A stretch of 64,000 nucleotides of DNA from UBA4615 sp044368415 (GCA_044368415.1 JBIPLJ010000013.1:1-64000), one strand, 5' to 3'. Shown: positions 8,803 through 18,261, counted from the stretch's first letter. Numbers and translations are program-made. The notes: generated by a model not told the origin, from the letters alone.

Positions 8803-10305
8803 TCAGGTCCCGCAGTAGGTCCTGTAGCAGGCGGTCACCGCGGCCGGCGCGGGCTCGGCATAGGGGGCGAGTTCGGGCGCGTCGTCGAAGGGCCGGCGGA
8901 TCGCGTCGAGCAGCCGCTCGAAGGGCTCGAGCCGTCCGCCCTCGGACGCCGCCTCGAGCGCCTCCTCGACGCGGTGGTTGCGCGGGATCAGGCGCGGATT
9001 CACCGCGTTCATGCGCGCCGCACGCGTGGCGCCATGCGGGCCCGCGGCGCCCGCGCCGTCCTCCTCGGCGCACCGCTCCCGCCAGCGTGCCAGCCACGCC
9101 CCGGGTGCCTGCGGCTCCGGGAACAACGCACGCAGCGGCGCGTCGTCGCCCGCTGCGGCCTCGCCCAGGCGCCGCCAGGCGCAGGTGAAGTCGACGCGGC
9201 CGGCGTGCAGCAGCGCGAGGAAGTCGGCCGCGAGCGCCTCGTCGGCTGGATCGGGCCGCAACAGCCCGAGCTTCGCGCGCCGGCCCTGGAGGAGCTCGGT
9301 TGCGTACCAGCCCGGGAATGCGTCGATGATCTCGGTGGCCCGCGCGATTGCGGCCTCGGCATCATCGCCGAGCAGCGGCAGCAAGGTCTCGGCCAGACGC
9401 GCGAGGTTCCAGCGCGCGATCAGCGGCTGGTTCGACAGCGCGTAGCGTCCGCCGCTGTCGATCGAACTGAACACTGCGCCCGGGTCGTAGGCCTCGACGA
9501 ACGCACACGGCCCATAGTCGATCGTCTCGCCCGACAGCGTCATGTTGTCGGTATTCATCACGCCGTGGATGAAGCCGACGTTCATCCACTGCGCGATCAG
9601 CCGCGCCTGGCGCCGCGCGACCGCGCGCAGCAGGCCCGCGTAGCGGTCCGGCGTGCCGACGAGCTCGGGATCGTGGCGCGCAAGGGTGTAGTCGGCGAGC
9701 GTGTGCACCCGGGTCTCGTCGCCGCGCGCGGCAAAGAACTGGAAGGTACCAACGCGGATGTGGCTCGCGGCCACGCGAGTCAGTACCGCGCCCGGCAGCA
9801 GGCCCGCCTCGCGCATGACCGGCTCGCCGGTGGCTGCCACCGCGAGCGCACGCGTGGTGGGGATGCCGAGCGCATCCATCGCCTCGCCGATCAGCACCTC
9901 GCGCAGCATCGGGCCGACCGCGGCGCGGCCGTCGCCGCCGCGCGAGAACGGTGTGCGGCCCGAGCCCTTGAAGGCGATATCGCGCCGGCGCCCCTGCGTA
10001 TCGAGCACCTCGCCGAGCAGCAGCGCGCGGCCGTCGCCGAGCTGTGGTGAGAAGCCGCCAAACTGGTGGCCGGCATAGACCTGCGCAACCGGCTGGGCAC
10101 CTTCGGGCACGGCGTTGCCGGCAAACAGCGCGGCACCGGCCGCGCCGTCGAGCGCGGCCGGATCGAGGCCGAGCTCGAGCGCGAGCGGGCGGTTCAGGAA
10201 CAGCAGCTCAGGTGCCGGGACGACCGCAGGCTTCCAGGGCACGGAGAAGCCCTCGAGCTCACGGGCATAGGTGTTGTCGAAGCGCAGGGCGGGAATGGGG
10301 TCCAT
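8803..10305 (-). CDS. selO: Protein adenylyltransferase SelO (YdiU family)
   Basis: A 500-residue SelO pseudokinase. This family binds ATP in a flipped orientation and AMPylates proteins, in bacteria linked to redox homeostasis. Visible motifs are VYAGHQFGGFSPQLGDGRA, FKGSGRTPFSRGGDGRA (nucleotide loop), GEAMDALGIPTTRAL, and the metal site MNTDNMTLSGETIDYGPC. The C-terminus YRTYCGT has Cys where eukaryotic and some bacterial SelO proteins carry selenocysteine. A start nine bases upstream (10314) is equally possible. It shares strand with the SelD fusion 118 bases downstream, so a selenium or redox operon is likely. Confidence 0.95.
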   Translation of the reverse strand: MDPIPALRFDNTYARELEGFSVPWKPAVVPAPELLFLNRPLALELGLDPAALDGAAGAALFAGNAVPEGAQPVAQVYAGHQFGGFSPQLGDGRALLLGEVLDTQGRRRDIAFKGSGRTPFSRGGDGRAAVGPMLREVLIGEAMDALGIPTTRALAVAATGEPVMREAGLLPGAVLTRVAASHIRVGTFQFFAARGDETRVHTLADYTLARHDPELVGTPDRYAGLLRAVARRQARLIAQWMNVGFIHGVMNTDNMTLSGETIDYGPCAFVEAYDPGAVFSSIDSGGRYALSNQPLIARWNLARLAETLLPLLGDDAEAAIARATEIIDAFPGWYATELLQGRRAKLGLLRPDPADEALAADFLALLHAGRVDFTCAWRRLGEAAAGDDAPLRALFPEPQAPGAWLARWRERCAEEDGAGAAGPHGATRAARMNAVNPRLIPRNHRVEEALEAASEGGRLEPFERLLDAIRRPFDDAPELAPYAEPAPAAVTACYRTYCGT

Positions 10306-10345
10306 CGTCGGCATCGTATCGCGCCGACACCGCGCCGAGCAGCCG

Positions 10346-12043
10346 TCAGTCGGCGCCCCGTCCGAGCGCGGCGTCGCGGATGCGCCGCTTGAGGATCTTG
10401 CCGGACGGCGTGCGCGGCAGCGGCTCGGCCGAGCGCACGATGTAGCGCGGCACCTCGAAGCCCGCCAGCCGCTCGGCCAGGAACGCACGCAGCGCCTCGA
10501 CCTCGAGGGTGTCGTCGCAGTAGACCGTCGCGCCGACCTCCTCGCCCAGCCGCTCGTCCGGCACGGCGTAGACCGCGGCCTCGTGCACCGCCGGATGCTG
10601 CAGCAGCGCCGCCTCGACCTGGCCGCAGCCGATGTTCTCGCCGCCACGGATGATCAGGTCCTTGATGCGGTCGACGATGAACACGAAGCCCTCGTCGTCG
10701 AGGTAGGCCATGTCGCCGGTGCGGAACCAGCCGCCGTCGGCGAACACCTCGGCATCGACCTCGGGGCGCCGCCAGTAGCCGCGGAACAGCGAGGCGCCGC
10801 GCACCTGCAGCTCGCCCCGCCCGCCGGCGGAGAGCGGCCCGCCCTGCTCGTCGACCACCCGCAGCTCGAGCACCAGTGCGCTGCGCCCGGAGCTCTCGGG
10901 GCGCGTCAGGTAGTCCTCGCCGCCGATTCCCGCGCCGATCGCGAAGGTCTCGGTCATGCCCCAGCCGGTGATCGGCATTGCGTTGGACAGCGTCGCGTCG
11001 ATGCGGCGCACCTGCTCGGGCGCACGCGGCGCACCGCCCCCGCCGAGCGACAGCAGCGTGCCCAGGTCGTGCCGCCCCTCGGCGGCGATGCGCAGCAGGT
11101 CGCCGGTGACCGCGGCAGGACCCACCAGCGAGGTGAGGCGCTCGCGCTCGATCAGCGCGGCCGCGACCTCTGGATCCCAGCGGTGCATCGCGACCAGGCG
11201 GCGCTGCAGCCGGAACGAGGCGAGGTAGGACGCGGCCAGGCCGGTCACATGGAAGAGCGGCACCGCGAGCAGCGTGCCCTGCACCGACGGATCGCCGCCG
11301 GCCTCGATGCCGGCCGCAGTGCCAGCGACCTGCTCGCCGATCCGCCGGTCGAGTTCCCAGGACAGCAGCGCCGACACGATGTTGCGGTGGGTCGAGACCA
11401 CGCCCTTGGGATGCCCGGTGGAGCCCGAGGTGTAGAGGATCGTGGCCGCGTGATCCGGGTCGATGTCAGCCGCAGGCATCACCACCTCGCCCGCTGCCTC
11501 GGTCAGCACCGACAGCGCGCGCACCCCCGCGGCGAGCGCGGTGGCACGGACCGCGAGCACGGCCAGGCCGGGCAGCGGGCCGCAGCGCGCGAGCCGCTCG
11601 AGACGCTCGGCGTCGGCGAACAGCACCCGCGCCTCGCAGTCGCGCAGGCCGAAGGCCATTTCCTCGGCCTGCCAGTGCGCGTTCATCGCGACCGCGATCG
11701 CGCCGATCGAGACGATGGCGTTGAAGGCGAGCATCCACTCGGGATGGTTGCGCATCGAGATCGCGACCCGGTCGCCGGGCCGCACGCCGCAGTCGTGCAC
11801 CAGCACGTGGCCGATCCGCGAGGCCGCCGCCCAGGCCTCTGCGTAGGTGAGGCGCTCGTCGCCGTGGACGAGGAACGCACGCTCGGTCGCAGTGGCTTCG
11901 AACAGTGCGCGCAGCGAGCCTGGCGCGTTGCGGAACAGCTTCGTGCGACGCCCGCCGGCCACGCCGTCGACCAGCTCGTACGGCTCGCCCTGCGCGGTAA
12001 CCGCCCGGATCGCCTCGGCCCGGGTCATCGTGCTGCTCGTCAT
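10346..12043 (-). CDS. Acyl-CoA ligase (class I adenylate-forming enzyme)
   Basis: A 565-residue AMP-binding enzyme that activates a carboxylic acid as acyl-AMP and transfers it to CoA. Motifs in order are TILYTSGSTGHPKGVVSTH (phosphate-binding loop), GWGMTETFAIG, WFRTGDMAYLDDEGFVFIVD and PRTPSGKILKRRIRD, with the catalytic lysine near the C-terminus. It resembles medium/long-chain acyl-CoA synthetases, but substrate cannot be fixed. ATG 12041-12043 is preferred because GGAGA precedes it at suitable spacing. It stands alone between selO and the divergent exonuclease gene. Confidence 0.92.
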   Translation of the reverse strand: MTSSTMTRAEAIRAVTAQGEPYELVDGVAGGRRTKLFRNAPGSLRALFEATATERAFLVHGDERLTYAEAWAAASRIGHVLVHDCGVRPGDRVAISMRNHPEWMLAFNAIVSIGAIAVAMNAHWQAEEMAFGLRDCEARVLFADAERLERLARCGPLPGLAVLAVRATALAAGVRALSVLTEAAGEVVMPAADIDPDHAATILYTSGSTGHPKGVVSTHRNIVSALLSWELDRRIGEQVAGTAAGIEAGGDPSVQGTLLAVPLFHVTGLAASYLASFRLQRRLVAMHRWDPEVAAALIERERLTSLVGPAAVTGDLLRIAAEGRHDLGTLLSLGGGGAPRAPEQVRRIDATLSNAMPITGWGMTETFAIGAGIGGEDYLTRPESSGRSALVLELRVVDEQGGPLSAGGRGELQVRGASLFRGYWRRPEVDAEVFADGGWFRTGDMAYLDDEGFVFIVDRIKDLIIRGGENIGCGQVEAALLQHPAVHEAAVYAVPDERLGEEVGATVYCDDTLEVEALRAFLAERLAGFEVPRYIVRSAEPLPRTPSGKILKRRIRDAALGRGAD

Positions 12044-12212
12044 AGCGTATGTCTCCGTCGCCCGGCGGGCTGCCGACCCGCGCAGCCTACGGAATGCGGG
12101 CGGGGATGCAAAGCGGGCGGACGGGGAATCCGGGCCGTGGACGGAACCCGGACGAAGCGCCTGTGGACCGTGGCCAAACCGCCACGCCCCCGACCCCATG
12201 CTCTAATCGCGC

Positions 12213-13052
12213 ATGCCCGGCAGCACGCCCACCTCCGCCCGCACCCTGCGTCACGTCGCCTTCGACACCGAGACCACCGGCTTCTCGGGCGCCCGCGTGG
12301 TCGAGCTGGCCGCCGTCGAGTTCGACCCGGCGAGCGGCGAGCCGATCGCCCGGTTCCACACCTACCTGGATCCGCAGGGCACGCCGGTCGAGGCGGGTGC
12401 GCTGTCGGTACACGGCCTGTCGGACGACTTCCTGCGCGGCAAGCCGCGCTTCGCCGACGTGGCCGACGCGTTCACCGTCTTCGTCTCCGGCGCCCGGCTC
12501 TACGCGCACAACGCACCCTTCGATCGCCGCATGCTCGACGCCGAGCTCGCGCGCATCGAGCGGCCCGGGCTCGAAGGCCACGTCGCGGGGATTGTCTGCA
12601 CGCTCGCGCTCGCCAACCGGGGCCTCGCCCACCTGCCGAAGAAGAAGCTCGACGACCTGTGTGACCACTTCGCCGTCGACCGCAGCGCGCGCAGCCTGCA
12701 CGGCGCGATGATCGACTGCGAGCTGCTCGCGAGGGTCGCGGTGCGCATGGGCGCGACGGCGGCGGGCACCGCGCTGTCGGGGCGGCGCGCGCCCGCTGCA
12801 CCGCGCCCCGCAGCGGAGGCGGACCCGGACGGCCGCATCGGCTGGCGCGCCGGCGGCCCTTGGCTGGGCGACGAGCGCGAGGCGCTGGTGGCGGGATGGC
12901 GGCGCCGCGAACCGATCGAGGCGCTGGTAGCGCGCCACGGCCGCACGCCGCGGGCTATCGTGATGCAGCTGCAGCGCCTGGGCGAGATCGACGATGCGCG
13001 CGCCGAGCGGCTGCTGGCGGCGGCCGGCGGCGGCGGGCTGCCGCGTTACTGA
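12213..13052 (+). CDS. DnaQ-like 3'-5' exonuclease
   Basis: A 279-residue DEDDh-family exonuclease, related to the epsilon subunit of DNA polymerase III. ExoI is VAFDTETTGFSG, ExoII is YAHNAPFDRRML, and ExoIII is LHGAMIDCELLARV with the His-x4-Asp spacing. Residues after about 195 form an unusual tail with ERREPIEALVARHGRTPRAI-like sequence, which looks like a small helix-turn-helix used elsewhere with DnaQ-like nucleases. It is not the main replicative epsilon by context, since no polymerase or rnhA gene is adjacent. A role in DNA or RNA trimming is inferred. Confidence 0.9.
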   Translation: MPGSTPTSARTLRHVAFDTETTGFSGARVVELAAVEFDPASGEPIARFHTYLDPQGTPVEAGALSVHGLSDDFLRGKPRFADVADAFTVFVSGARLYAHNAPFDRRMLDAELARIERPGLEGHVAGIVCTLALANRGLAHLPKKKLDDLCDHFAVDRSARSLHGAMIDCELLARVAVRMGATAAGTALSGRRAPAAPRPAAEADPDGRIGWRAGGPWLGDEREALVAGWRRREPIEALVARHGRTPRAIVMQLQRLGEIDDARAERLLAAAGGGGLPRY

Positions 13053-13077
13053 CGGCGGGCGGCGGCGGGCCCCGCGC

Positions 13078-13959
13078 TCAGCCCCGCTTCGAGGCCAGCA
13101 GCGACACCAGCTCCGGCACCAGCGCCTGCGCGCCGCCGCGCGCCACGCCCTCGCGGAAGGTCGCCGCCACCGCCTCGGCGATCCTGCGCTCGGCACTCGC
13201 GTTGCCGGCCATCTCGGTGTAGTACGTCAGGTCCTTGAGCGCGTTCGACATCACGAACTGCAGGTTCGATGCATCGCGCGTCGTCATGAACGGTGTGAGC
13301 CGCTCGAGCGCCGCGCCGCCCCCGCCGCCTTTGGCCAACACGTCGACCAGCACAGCGGGCGCGATGCCCGCAGCCTCGGACAGCGCGGCCGCCTCGGCGA
13401 TCAGCGCGATCGAACCCAGCGACACGTAGTTGTGCAGCAGCTTCATCCGGTGGCCCGAACCGACCGGCCCGACATGGGTGATGTTCTCGGCGAAGCAGGC
13501 GAGGACCGGGCGCAGCGTTTCGAAGAGCGCCGCCTCGCCGCCGACCAGCAGGTTCAGCCGTCCCTCGCGGGCCTGCTTCGGCAGTCGCGTCATCGGCGCG
13601 TCGACGAAGCGACCGCCCGCCGCCTGCACCGCCTGCGCCATCTTTACCGTGGACTCGGGTATCGCGGTCGAGCAGTCGACGACGATCGTGCCCGGACGCA
13701 ACCCGGCGAGCACGCCGTCGGCGCCGGTCAGCACCGCCTCGACCTGCGGGCTGCCGGTCACGCACAGGATCACCACCTCGCTGTCGGCAGCGAGCGCGGC
13801 ACCCGTCGTGCGTGTCGTCACGCCGAGCGCCAGCAGCTCGTCGAGCGGCTGGTTGCCTGCATGCTCGAGCACCGCCAGCGGATGGCCCTTGCTCGCGAGG
13901 TTGTAGGCGATGCCGTGGCCCATCAGGCCGATGCCGACCATGCCGATGTGTTGCTTCAT
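13078..13959 (-). CDS. 3-hydroxyisobutyrate dehydrogenase-family oxidoreductase
   Basis: A 293-residue beta-hydroxyacid dehydrogenase. The nucleotide-binding motif is IGMVGIGLMGHGIAYNL. The substrate-binding motif appears as DCSTAIPESTVKMAQ and DAPMTRLPKQAREGRL, and the catalytic lysine as GSGHRMKLLHNYV. These enzymes oxidise small 3-hydroxy acids with NAD(P)+, or reduce tartronate semialdehyde. ATG 13959 is chosen over 13977 because the Rossmann motif then starts at the usual distance. It follows the D-aminoacylase-type gene by 34 bases on the same strand, suggesting one catabolic operon. Confidence 0.9.
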   Translation of the reverse strand: MKQHIGMVGIGLMGHGIAYNLASKGHPLAVLEHAGNQPLDELLALGVTTRTTGAALAADSEVVILCVTGSPQVEAVLTGADGVLAGLRPGTIVVDCSTAIPESTVKMAQAVQAAGGRFVDAPMTRLPKQAREGRLNLLVGGEAALFETLRPVLACFAENITHVGPVGSGHRMKLLHNYVSLGSIALIAEAAALSEAAGIAPAVLVDVLAKGGGGGAALERLTPFMTTRDASNLQFVMSNALKDLTYYTEMAGNASAERRIAEAVAATFREGVARGGAQALVPELVSLLASKRG

Positions 13960-13993
13960 CCCGCGTCTCTGCTGCATCCCGCGTATCTCCGGT

Positions 13994-15697
13994 TCAGGCC
14001 GCGAATTCCGTCAGCAGGCGTCCGGCCCGCGGCGCCTCGGGCAGCAGCCCGCCCGCGTCGGCCACGCGCCACCCGTTCACCCACACCCCGTGCACGCCGA
14101 GCGCAGCGGTGTCGAGCCGCGGCGCGCCGCCCGGCAGGTCGAACACGCGACGCTTCGGGCCGCGCCCGACCGTTGCAGGATCGAAGAGCAGCAGGTCCGC
14201 TGCCAGCCCCACGCGGATCGTGCCGCGGTCGGTCATGCCGAAGATCGAGGCCGGCTGCGAAGTGAGGCGCCGCACCGCGTCGGACAGCCCCATCACGCCG
14301 AGCTCGCGCGCCCAGTGGCCCATTAGGTGCAGGCCGAAGCCGGCGTCGTTGAAGAAGGTCAGGTGCGCGCCCGCGTCCGACAGCGACACCAGGCTGTGCG
14401 GATGGGTGAGCATCCGGCCGACGGCCGCCTCGTCGCTGTTGAGCAGCATCGCGGTGAAGACGGTCTTCAGGTTCTCGGCGAGCGCGAGGTCGAGGAACAT
14501 GTCGAGCGGGTCGCGGCCCTGCCCGGCCGCGATCTCGGCGATCGAACGCTGCTCGAGCGCGGCGTGCGCGGGGTCGGCGACCTCGGTCACCTGCACCTTG
14601 CCCCATTCGCCGTTGAAGAGCCGGAAGGTCGCGGGCGCGGCGATCTCGGTGCGCACGGCGGCGCGGAACGCCGGGTCGCGCAGCACCGCCTTCAGCGCTT
14701 CGCCGCTCACGCCCAGCGCCGGGCGCCAGGCAGCCAGCCCCTCGACCGGATAGGGCGAGGCCAGCGTGAAGTCCATCGACAGCGGGCAGCAGGACACCTG
14801 GCCGACCAGCCGCCGGCCGCGCTCGTTGGCGGCGGTGATCGCATCGAGGTCGCGGAACACCGCCTGCGGGTTGGTGCCGTTGTGCAGCAGCGCGGCGACC
14901 ATCACCGGCCGCCCCGAGTCGGCCGACAGCGACTCGAGGAAGGGCACCGGCATCTGGCCACCCTTGGTGACCATGTAGACGCCGCGGCCGCCCTCGCCCA
15001 TCGCCATCGTCAGCGCATGCATCTCGGCGTCGCTCGCCAGCCGCGAGGGCATCGGCGTGCCGCCCTCGCCGTTGTGCGCGGGACTGGTGCTGCTCGCGAA
15101 GCCGACCGCGCCCGCGGCCATCGCCTCGCGCACCACCTGCGCCATCGCGGCGATCTCGGCGGCGGTGGCGGCGCGCTCGGTCGCGTCCGCCCCCATCACC
15201 CAGGTGCGTACCGACGAGTGGCCGACGTAGGCGGCAAGGTTGACCACGCTGCCCCGGCGGCGCAGCAGGTCCAGGTACTCCGGGAAGGTCTCGAAGCTCC
15301 AGTCGATGCCCTGGCGCAGGACGTCCAGCGACATGCCCTCGACCTGCACGAGGTTGCGCATCGTGATGTCGCGGTCCTGCGGCCGGCAGGGCGCTATGGT
15401 GAAGCCGCAGTTGCCGATCACTGCGGTGGTCACGCCGAGCGCAGGCGAGGGGCGCACGCTCGCGTCCCAGGTGACCTGCGCATCGAAGTGCGTGTGGCTG
15501 TCGATGATGCCGGGCATCAGCGCGAGGCCGGCGGCGTCGACCCGCTCGGCGCCCGCCGCGGGCAGGTCGGTGCCGACGGCGGCGATCAGGCCGCCGCGCA
15601 CGAGCACGTCGCGTACTGCAGGTTCTGCGCCGGTGCCGTCGAAGACCAGGGCCTGGCGGATCAGGAGATCGGGGGAGGCGGTCATGGGCGTGCTCAT
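13994..15697 (-). CDS. N-acyl-D-amino-acid deacylase / amidohydrolase
   Basis: A 567-residue amidohydrolase of the D-aminoacylase group, which hydrolyses N-acyl-D-amino acids with zinc. Metal-binding and barrel motifs include PGIIDSHTHFDAQVTWD near residue 65, IGNCGFTIAPCRPQD, a YVGHSSVR motif, and LSDAGAHLTFFND near the C-terminus. The C-terminal DLLLFDP is the usual small beta domain. Start options MSTPMTAS are five codons apart. Pairing with a hydroxyacid dehydrogenase suggests a pathway that frees an amino acid and oxidises its keto or hydroxy product; the pathway is inferred. Confidence 0.9.
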   Translation of the reverse strand: MSTPMTASPDLLIRQALVFDGTGAEPAVRDVLVRGGLIAAVGTDLPAAGAERVDAAGLALMPGIIDSHTHFDAQVTWDASVRPSPALGVTTAVIGNCGFTIAPCRPQDRDITMRNLVQVEGMSLDVLRQGIDWSFETFPEYLDLLRRRGSVVNLAAYVGHSSVRTWVMGADATERAATAAEIAAMAQVVREAMAAGAVGFASSTSPAHNGEGGTPMPSRLASDAEMHALTMAMGEGGRGVYMVTKGGQMPVPFLESLSADSGRPVMVAALLHNGTNPQAVFRDLDAITAANERGRRLVGQVSCCPLSMDFTLASPYPVEGLAAWRPALGVSGEALKAVLRDPAFRAAVRTEIAAPATFRLFNGEWGKVQVTEVADPAHAALEQRSIAEIAAGQGRDPLDMFLDLALAENLKTVFTAMLLNSDEAAVGRMLTHPHSLVSLSDAGAHLTFFNDAGFGLHLMGHWARELGVMGLSDAVRRLTSQPASIFGMTDRGTIRVGLAADLLLFDPATVGRGPKRRVFDLPGGAPRLDTAALGVHGVWVNGWRVADAGGLLPEAPRAGRLLTEFAA

Positions 15698-15861
15698 TCG
15701 ATACCGATGCGGCGGGCCAACTCGACGAAGCCGCCACGGTGTCTAGGGTGGCACGGCCTGTCAAGCGAGGCGACCGGATTGCATACGCCCTGGCAGGAGA
15801 CGCCGGTAGGGTGATCCTGCGGCCGCGGGCGCGCGCCTCGGGCGCGTGCGGGACGGTCCGC

Positions 15862-17136
15862 TCAGGAAGCGACCGGGGGCGCCCCCCGCAGCGCGTCGAG
15901 CAAGGGCGCGAATCTCGCCCTCCCCGCGTCCGGGAACACGCTCAGATCCAGTGCGACGTCGCGCGCCAGGCTGCGCATGCGCCAGCGCACCTCGCGCGGC
16001 ACCAGATCGAGCTGCAGCACCAGTTCGGCATCGGCGGCGGCGGACTGCCCGACCAGATCGAAGTAGTCGGCGGTGCCGGTCGACACGAACGCCGCCTCGA
16101 GCCGCATCAGAAGCGGCGCCAGCCGCGCGAGCGACCGGCGCTCGAGCGGGTGCTCGGTCTGCGGCTCGAGGTCGTGCGCGGCCTGCCGGGACCGGCGCAG
16201 GCCATCGCGCACGATGAAGAGACGCTCGCGCGCGGCCTCGCACTCGAGATCCGCGGCGCCTTCGACCGGGAACGAGCGCTGTACGCGGACGAGGTGATTG
16301 ACGATGCCCATCGGGTACTCGCCGAACACCAGGCCCATCGCCAGGACGGCGCGCGCAGGCGACGACACCGGATCGTTGAGGACGCCCGCCATCGTTTCGG
16401 CGGCGATGAGGAAGCCCGCTCCGTCGGGCAGTGCGCTGGAGACGGCGCGCCCCGGATAGCCGGTTCCGTCGAGCCGCTCGTGGTGGGCGAGGACGAGTGC
16501 CGCGATGCGCCGCGGGTAGCGGGTGTTCGTCCGCACGAAGAGCTCGCCGACCCGTGGGTGCGCGCTGACATGGCGCCACTCGTCCAGGGTCAGCTCGCGT
16601 CGGCTCGACAGGTACGCCGGGTTCACGTACTGCTCGCCGATGTCGTGCAGAAGCGCGGCGAGCATCACGCGCTGCAGGCTGCCCTCGTCGCAGCCGCAAT
16701 GGGCGGCCAGCGCGCCCGCCGCCAGCATCGCCAGGCAGGCGTGCGAGAACCCGGTGCCGCGCTCCCTCGCAGCAGTGAGCAGCAGTGACACCGACGCCTC
16801 GACCGGCAGGCTCCCGGCGACGCTCAGCAGCCGGCACGCCTCGGATCCTGCCAGTGCCGACAGGTAGGCGCTGCCCAGGAGCAGCCGCTGCGTCTCGTCG
16901 ACGAGATCATCCGGTCCGATGCCGTCCCGGGCGATGAGGCACTGCTCGATCGGGCGGCGCAGGGGCCGGCCCATCAGGCGCTCTACGAGCGCGGCCACGA
17001 CCGGGTTGCCGCGCGCCCACAGCTTGACGCCCCGCTCGTCGACGATATCCTCGCTCGCCTCGACGCCGCAGGCCTCGCTGGCCTCGACGATCGAGGCCAA
17101 CGCATGGGGGTTGGCGTGCAAGAACGGACTGTTCAT
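15862..17136 (-). CDS. HD-GYP-type c-di-GMP phosphodiesterase family protein
   Basis: A 424-residue protein with a central HD-GYP domain at about residues 130-260. Key motifs are LLHDIGEQYVNP, HPRVGELF and HHERLDGTGYPG. HD-GYP domains hydrolyse cyclic di-GMP. The usual HDIGK reads HDIGE here. No receiver domain, sensor domain or membrane segment is visible, so input may come through the unassigned N-terminal 120 residues. The C-terminal 160 residues are not recognised. The gene is monocistronic by spacing (over 150 bases on either side). Confidence 0.85.
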   Translation of the reverse strand: MNSPFLHANPHALASIVEASEACGVEASEDIVDERGVKLWARGNPVVAALVERLMGRPLRRPIEQCLIARDGIGPDDLVDETQRLLLGSAYLSALAGSEACRLLSVAGSLPVEASVSLLLTAARERGTGFSHACLAMLAAGALAAHCGCDEGSLQRVMLAALLHDIGEQYVNPAYLSSRRELTLDEWRHVSAHPRVGELFVRTNTRYPRRIAALVLAHHERLDGTGYPGRAVSSALPDGAGFLIAAETMAGVLNDPVSSPARAVLAMGLVFGEYPMGIVNHLVRVQRSFPVEGAADLECEAARERLFIVRDGLRRSRQAAHDLEPQTEHPLERRSLARLAPLLMRLEAAFVSTGTADYFDLVGQSAAADAELVLQLDLVPREVRWRMRSLARDVALDLSVFPDAGRARFAPLLDALRGAPPVAS

Positions 17137-17341
17137 CGATCGAGGCAGGACACCCGAGGGGTCGAGTCTCGGAGATCATTCAGCGGCCGCGCGGCAGCGT
17201 CTGCGGCGCAGCCCTCGAACGGGCGAGGCCGGCGGACCGACGGACGGCAGATCAGCAGCCGACGTGTCCGACGCCGCGATTCATCGGCAGCGGACTCTCG
17301 CGGACGGGCATGCGAGGTCCGCGACCCGTGGTCGGGCCAGC
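17137..17341. other. Intergenic gap between HD-GYP gene and olsB
   Basis: About 200 bases upstream of the HD-GYP gene and downstream of the olsB-like gene. I find no convincing ORF, RNA or terminator in it. It must contain the HD-GYP promoter, which I could not place. Confidence 0.4.
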
Positions 17342-18109
17342 TCACGCGCTGCGCAGGAACCTGCGCGAGTAGCGCGCCGCGATGCGATCGAGCGCGAGCA
17401 GCATCGGGACGTCCGCACAATTGAACGCGACGTCATGATGCGGCTCGCCGATCAGGCGGCCGCCGGCGCGCAGGTAGCCCTTGATCAGCGGCGGTACGAC
17501 CACCTCGCAGTCGTGCGCCAGCGCGTCGACCGGCAGCCGGCGCTTCGGGAACACCCGAAACTCCTCGGGCGCGGCGTGCTCGGCCCACAGCGCGCGCCAC
17601 AGCGTCGCGGCGAACCCGCCACCGTCGGCGGCCGGCACGCTCGCGCAGCCAATCAGGTACCGGTACGGCAGTCCGGCCAGCAGCGCGCCGAGTCCCGCCC
17701 ACAGCAACATAATCGTCGCGCCGGTCCGGTAGTCTGGATGCACGCAGGAGCGCCCGAGCTCGACCAGCTCGTGCCGGATCGACCGCAGGCGGTCGGTGAA
17801 GAACTCGCTCTCGACGTACAGGCCACCGGCTTCGCGCCCCTGCTCGGGGAGCATCACGCGATAGGTGCCGACGACTTCGCCACTTGCCAAGTCCTCGACG
17901 ATCAGGTGTCGGCAGAACCGGTCGAAGATGTCGTGATCGACGCCGGGCGTGGAACCGGACAGCCGCGCGCCGTACTCTTCGGTGAAGACCCGCCAGCGCA
18001 GCCGCTGCGCGGCCTCGATGTCTGCCGGAGACACGGCAAGGCGGGCGACGAGGCGGCCCGCCCGGGCAAGCTCGGTGGAACGGATCGGCGCTTCGAGGAC
18101 CGCGGACAT
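17342..18109 (-). CDS. olsB: OlsB-like ornithine-acyl-ACP N-acyltransferase
   Basis: A 255-residue GNAT-fold acyltransferase. The pattern LRWRVFTEEYGA, DRFCRHLIVED, VGTYRVMLPE, ELGRSCVHPDYRTG and LLWAGLGALL matches the OlsB/N-acyl amino acid synthase family. OlsB adds a 3-hydroxyacyl chain to ornithine, making lyso-ornithine lipid, the first step to phosphorus-free ornithine lipids. No OlsA (second acyltransferase) gene is in this window. AAGGAG precedes the start at good spacing. It is divergent from a glycosyltransferase-plcP operon, which makes a lipid-remodelling role more likely; other N-acyl amino acid synthases remain possible. Confidence 0.8.
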   Translation of the reverse strand: MSAVLEAPIRSTELARAGRLVARLAVSPADIEAAQRLRWRVFTEEYGARLSGSTPGVDHDIFDRFCRHLIVEDLASGEVVGTYRVMLPEQGREAGGLYVESEFFTDRLRSIRHELVELGRSCVHPDYRTGATIMLLWAGLGALLAGLPYRYLIGCASVPAADGGGFAATLWRALWAEHAAPEEFRVFPKRRLPVDALAHDCEVVVPPLIKGYLRAGGRLIGEPHHDVAFNCADVPMLLALDRIAARYSRRFLRSA

Positions 18110-18218
18110 CGGGGGCTCCTTCGGGGTTCGATGAGCGGCAGCCTGACCGGTGTCCGTTGCGCCGCCGTGACGCTGCGATGACCGGGCGATGACGGCACGT
18201 CATCGAACTGCAGTCTTG

Positions 18219-18252
18219 CAGTCAAGACGGTGTCACGGAACGCCACCAGACT
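18219..18252 (+). promoter_or_regulatory. Candidate Pho box and -10 element
   Basis: CAGTCAA (18219-18225), four bases, then GTGTCAC (18230-18236): each half matches the Pho-box repeat CTGTCAT at 5 of 7 positions with the canonical 11-base period. A weak -10, CAGACT (18247-18252), lies 10 bases downstream, the spacing expected at PhoB-activated promoters, and 9 bases before the glycosyltransferase ATG. The match is imperfect; regulation by phosphate is a hypothesis. Confidence 0.45.
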
Positions 18253-18261
18253 GCGCGAAGC

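Noticed and set aside
4950..9188. A 1412-residue plus-strand open frame
   Set aside because: It runs antisense or out of frame through the gamma-glutamyltransferase, SelD fusion and SelO genes and is full of Arg/Ala low-complexity sequence, typical of GC-rich shadow frames.
6393..10305. Selenocysteine in SelD or SelO
   Set aside because: The active-site and C-terminal positions are encoded by ordinary Cys codons, and no in-frame TGA is read through.
12213..13052. Main replicative DnaQ
   Set aside because: ExoIII is DEDDh like DnaQ, but the C-terminal tail differs and rnhA is not adjacent, so a housekeeping epsilon assignment is not supported.
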